Shown: positions 60,941 to 64,000 of the stretch, one piece after another
Layout: each line of letters begins with the position of its first letter
How positions within the stretch are numbered: position 1 is the first letter of the stretch
From: Massilia sp. Bi118
GTDB lineage: Bacteria; Pseudomonadota; Gammaproteobacteria; Burkholderiales; Burkholderiaceae_D
Assembly (NCBI RefSeq): GCF_918697865.1
Contig: NZ_CAKKMV010000008.1
Span: 124,001-188,000, forward strand
Reading direction: 5' to 3'
Length of the DNA: 64,000 nt
The notes under the pieces: model-generated
Databases searched by the model: none
Seen by the model: the letters and a program-made list of their open reading frames with translations, nothing else
What the model was told of the DNA's origin: nothing
Position numbers and translations under genes: made by a program

Positions 60941-61300
60941 TCAAGGTCCGTCAACCGCGCCGACGTCGAAACCGTCGTAGTTCAGGACGCCAAACCGCGC
61001 CGCAATAGCGTAGAGCAGCTGATTGCGCTCGTCCAGGGAGGCCGGCGTATGGGTTTCGACACGATCCATGCGCAAATAAAAAACCGGATTGTCGGCGGCT
61101 TCATCCGGATCGAGCGTGCCGATAAATTCGTAACCCGACGGCGCTAGATGCGCTGCAATCGGCAGCAGCTTCTCACGATCGCGGTCGATGAAAAAGTAGG
61201 ACCATCGGCACTCGTCGCCGATGTTCCAGTTGGCGCGCCCGGAAGCATGGGTGCGCCGGGTTTCCGCAAAAAATTCCTCGAGCATTGGGAGCGTAACCAT
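60941..61300 (-). CDS. RraB-like ribonuclease E inhibitor family protein
   Basis: A 119-residue soluble protein. Its second half (IAAHLAPSGYEFIGTL, then QLLYAIAARFGVLNYDGFDV) matches the RraB/DUF695 layout, where E. coli RraB ends with a similar LAEQFDVEYDGW. RraB binds RNase E and alters degradosome function; no such interaction can be shown here. The start is ATG 61300, following the M16 peptidase stop by nine bases. The family call is moderate. Confidence 0.6.
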   Translation of the reverse strand: MVTLPMLEEFFAETRRTHASGRANWNIGDECRWSYFFIDRDREKLLPIAAHLAPSGYEFIGTLDPDEAADNPVFYLRMDRVETHTPASLDERNQLLYAIAARFGVLNYDGFDVGAVDGP

Positions 61301-61309
61301 GTGTACACC

Positions 61310-64000
61310 TTAAGGCAGCTGACCATCCGCATCCCGAACCTCCGCCATCCCCAGCCCGAGATTCTTCAACTGCGGCAGCACCTTCGCCTTGTCGCCGACG
61401 GCAATCACTTTCATCCGCTCCGGCGCCAGATATTTGTTCGCCGCCGCCTGCACCTGCGCCGCACTCACGCGCCGGAACTGCTCGGGCAGGGTCTGCCAGT
61501 AGTCGGCCGGCAGGTCGAACAGATACGGTTCGGCCAGGCTCGCGACGATGGTGGAGTTGGTCTCGAACTGCCCCGGCAGCGAATACACCTGCGAATCGCG
61601 CGCGCCCGCCAGCTCGGCGGCCGGCAGCGGCTGCGTGCGAACGCCACGCAGCTCCCTGAATATCTCGGAGATAGACGCCCCAGTGACATCGGTGCGCACG
61701 CTGCCGGCGATGACGAAAGGCCCCGGCGTGCGGTCGTAGCGGAAGCCCGAGAACACGCCGTAGCTGTAGCCCTTGTCCTCGCGCAGGTTGAGGTTGATGC
61801 GGCTGGAGAACAGCCCGCCGAGCGCCGCGTTCATCACCTGCAGCGCCGGATAGTCCGGGGTCTTGCGGTTGGCCGCCAGCTGGGTCACGCGCAGCGCGGT
61901 TTGCGGGGCGCCCGGCTTGTCGACCGTGACCAGGCGCGCTTTCGTGCCCTCGGCGTCGCCCACCAGCACCGGCGACGGCAGGACCCGCGGCCAGCCGCCG
62001 AAGCGGGCCGTCGCCAGCGCGCGCAAGTCATCGAGGGTGATGTCGCCGGAGACGATCAGCGCCGCGTTGGCCGGCACGTAGTGGCGGCGCCAGAACTGAT
62101 AGAGGTCGTCGCGGGTGACGGCGCGGATCGCCTGCTCGGTGCCGAGCTGGCCATAGCCGTAGGGGTGCCTGGGGCCGTACAGTGCGCCGGCACTGGCGAC
62201 GGCCGCCACCTGCTCCGGGTTGTCGCGCTGCTGGGTCAGGGCGCCCATGCGCGCGGCGCGCTGGCGCTCGACTTCGGCGGTGGGGAAGGCCGGGTGCTGG
62301 ACCACGTCGGCCAGCACGTCCAGCGCCTGCGCGAAGGTCGACTTCAGCGACAGCAGCGAGACCGTCGACGCATCCGTGCTGCTGCCGCTGCCGAGGAAGG
62401 CGCCCAGCTGCGCGATCTCGTCGGCGATTTGCGGCGCGCTGCGGGTGGCCGTCCCTTCCTGCAGCATCTGGGCGGTGAAGCCGGACAGGCCGGGCGCATC
62501 GTCCGGGTTGGCGTCGGAGCCGCTTTTCACCACCAGCTCGGCGGCCACCAGCGGCAGCGCAGGGTTGTAATGGTGGATCACGCGCAGGCCGTTCGGCAGC
62601 TGGAAGCTTTCGCCTTGCGGCAGCGTGAACTTCGGCGCCGGTCCGGGCTTCGGCGGCTGGCGGCGCCAGGCTTCATCGCGGTTGATGCCGGCGGCTGCAG
62701 CCGTCCTGAGGGCTTTCACCGGCAACGCCTTCGGGTCCGGGCCCAGCTCCGGCTTGCCCGGCACGGCCGCCACCACCACGCGCGCATTCGGCTGCAGGTA
62801 GCTGCGCGCCACGCGTTGCACGTCGGCGGCGCTCACGCGGCGCAGGCGCGCAATGTCCTTCGGGAGGAAGCCCGGGTCGCCGGTGTACTGGTTGTACTGG
62901 TTGACCTGGTTGGCCAGGCCCGCGCCGCCCAGCTTCTCGATCGAGGTCAGCATCGCGGTCTCGATGGTGTTGCGGGCGCGTTCGACTTCCGCCTCAAGCG
63001 GGCCGCTGTCGCGCAGCGCCTTCAGCTCGGCGTCGACGGCGCCGGCCAGTTCGTCCGCTTCATGGCCGGGGCGCGCGGTGACGTCGATCACGAAGGTGGA
63101 CGTCAGGGCGTTCGAGTTCTGCGCCGCCGCCGTGTCCTGGGCGATCTGGCGCTCGTAGACCAGCGATTTATATAAACGCCCGGCCTTGCCGCCGGCGAGG
63201 ATCTGGGCCGTCACCGCCAGCTCGGCGTCGCCCGGCTGGTAGGCGGGCGGCGTCAGCCAGGCCATGTAGACGCGCGGCAGTTCGATGCGGTCGGCCACCG
63301 TCAGGCGGCGCTCGCGTGTGATCGGCGGCGTCTCCACGGCCGGTTTGGCCACCGGCGCACTGCGCTTGAAGGTGCCGAAGTACTTCGCCACCAGGGCGCG
63401 TGTTTTCGCCTTGTCGATGTCGCCGGCGATCACGATGCTGGCGTTGTTCGGGCCGTAGTAGCGGGTGAAAAAGTCGCGCACGTCGGCCAGTTTCGCGTTC
63501 TGAATATCCGCGTGCGAGCCGATCACCGAGGCGTAGTACGGGTGGGTCTTCGGGAACAGCGCGTGGTTCATCGCCTCTTCGACGATGCCGTAGGGGCGGT
63601 TCTCGACGCTCTGGCGGCGCTCGTTGCGCACCACGTCCTGCTGGTTCGACAGCGAGGTCTGGTCGAGCACGTCGAGCAGGTAGCCCATGCGGTCGGCATG
63701 CACCCACAGCGCCAGCTCCAGCTGGTTGGTGGGTACGGTGTCGTAGTAATTGGTGCGGTCGTAGTCGGTGCTGCCGTTGCTGTCGGTGGCGCCGGCGCCT
63801 TCCAGCAGGCGGTCGGCCAGGCCGCGCGGCAGGTGCCGGGTGCCGGCGAACATCATGTGCTCGAACAGGTGGGCGAAGCCGGTCAGCCCCGGCGCCTCGT
63901 TGGCCGGGCCCACGTGGTACCAGATGTTCACGGCGACGATGGGCAGGCGGTGGTCCTCGATCAGGATCAGTTCCAAGCCGTTGGGCAGCGTGGTTTTTTC
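61310..64000 (-). CDS. M16 family zinc peptidase, two-domain (start beyond right edge)
   Basis: The frame stays open to base 64000, so the N-terminus is missing; about 896 residues are visible. Near the visible start, LTGFAHLFEHMMFAGTRHL holds the inverted zinc motif HxxEH, and ENRPYGIVEEAMNHALFP the downstream glutamate. The second half is the inactive M16 domain, with GLSGFTAQMLQEGTATR lacking the zinc motif and PANAALIVSGDITLDDL. RYYGPNNASIVIAGDIDK occurs in the first half. Such proteins degrade peptides in the periplasm; any signal peptide lies outside the window. It is followed by the RraB-like gene. Confidence 0.93.
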   Translation of the reverse strand, partial: EKTTLPNGLELILIEDHRLPIVAVNIWYHVGPANEAPGLTGFAHLFEHMMFAGTRHLPRGLADRLLEGAGATDSNGSTDYDRTNYYDTVPTNQLELALWVHADRMGYLLDVLDQTSLSNQQDVVRNERRQSVENRPYGIVEEAMNHALFPKTHPYYASVIGSHADIQNAKLADVRDFFTRYYGPNNASIVIAGDIDKAKTRALVAKYFGTFKRSAPVAKPAVETPPITRERRLTVADRIELPRVYMAWLTPPAYQPGDAELAVTAQILAGGKAGRLYKSLVYERQIAQDTAAAQNSNALTSTFVIDVTARPGHEADELAGAVDAELKALRDSGPLEAEVERARNTIETAMLTSIEKLGGAGLANQVNQYNQYTGDPGFLPKDIARLRRVSAADVQRVARSYLQPNARVVVAAVPGKPELGPDPKALPVKALRTAAAAGINRDEAWRRQPPKPGPAPKFTLPQGESFQLPNGLRVIHHYNPALPLVAAELVVKSGSDANPDDAPGLSGFTAQMLQEGTATRSAPQIADEIAQLGAFLGSGSSTDASTVSLLSLKSTFAQALDVLADVVQHPAFPTAEVERQRAARMGALTQQRDNPEQVAAVASAGALYGPRHPYGYGQLGTEQAIRAVTRDDLYQFWRRHYVPANAALIVSGDITLDDLRALATARFGGWPRVLPSPVLVGDAEGTKARLVTVDKPGAPQTALRVTQLAANRKTPDYPALQVMNAALGGLFSSRINLNLREDKGYSYGVFSGFRYDRTPGPFVIAGSVRTDVTGASISEIFRELRGVRTQPLPAAELAGARDSQVYSLPGQFETNSTIVASLAEPYLFDLPADYWQTLPEQFRRVSAAQVQAAANKYLAPERMKVIAVGDKAKVLPQLKNLGLGMAEVRDADGQLP

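Overview
The window looks like chromosomal DNA from a high-GC betaproteobacterium of the Oxalobacteraceae, most likely the Massilia/Telluria group. This is inferred from gene content and order (recA-recX, sucCD, pgk-pyk-fba next to purC-purE-purK-tsaC), a PEP-CTERM exoprotein, and GGGGTCAGACCCC-type and CCCCGCGnAGGCGGGG-type palindromic repeats. No prophage, integrase, insertion sequence, CRISPR array, rRNA or tRNA gene was seen. Nearly all sequence is coding.

Region 1 (1-15416) is the most unusual part. It holds the 3' end of a large Ig-like repeat protein with a C-terminal DUF4214 domain. Next comes a sulfotransferase whose stop codon overlaps the start of a second, full-length paralogue of 2542 residues (DUF4347, about 16 Ig-like repeats, DUF4214). 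A minus-strand cluster follows: GNAT acetyltransferase, Asp/Asn beta-hydroxylase-like dioxygenase, free-standing phage-tail-collar protein and a second sulfotransferase. A small DUF6916-type gene is divergent from it. I read this as a candidate surface-protein locus with several protein-modifying enzymes and no phage genes around it.

Region 2 (15483-20098) is a minus-strand operon chain. A TctD-like response regulator and TctE-like histidine kinase are coupled by overlapping codons to a DUF4212 protein and a VC_2705-type sodium:solute symporter. Region 3 (20205-24870) has SOS-controlled recA with recX, a DUF2889 gene and sucC-sucD. Region 4 (24882-27836) is a pilin module: GACA-rich upstream sites, an excellent sigma-54 promoter, a type IV pilin ending in serine, an O-antigen-ligase-like membrane protein, and a convergent YcgR-type PilZ gene.

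Region 5 (27943-36432) contains an S9 peptidase, a PEP-CTERM protein, moaC, a BepA-like M48 protease, a conserved unknown protein, a YheT-type hydrolase, a zinc-finger protein and azlC-azlD. Region 6 (36480-44329) is central metabolism: pgk, pyk, fba, purC, purE, purK and Sua5-type tsaC, with REP-like palindromes at three boundaries. Region 7 (44515-48358) encodes an alpha/beta-hydrolase lipoprotein, an SGNH esterase lipoprotein and an OmpW porin.

Region 8 (48368-53358) has a minus-strand AraC regulator/cytochrome P450/membrane protein set, a glutaryl-CoA dehydrogenase, and a flavin reductase whose last codons lie in a palindromic repeat. Region 9 (53477-64000) has msrA, cfa, a hemerythrin-PdxH fusion, tcdA, an exported FKBP, cysK, a zinc/cobalt-type CDF exporter with its ArsR repressor and operator, a small membrane protein, an RraB-like gene and a truncated M16 peptidase running off the right edge.

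The strongest candidates for undescribed biology are the adhesin/sulfotransferase/tail-collar locus, the hemerythrin-PdxH fusion, and the pilin-ligase pair. The structured repeats at 52758-52861 and 58133-58250 also merit attention.
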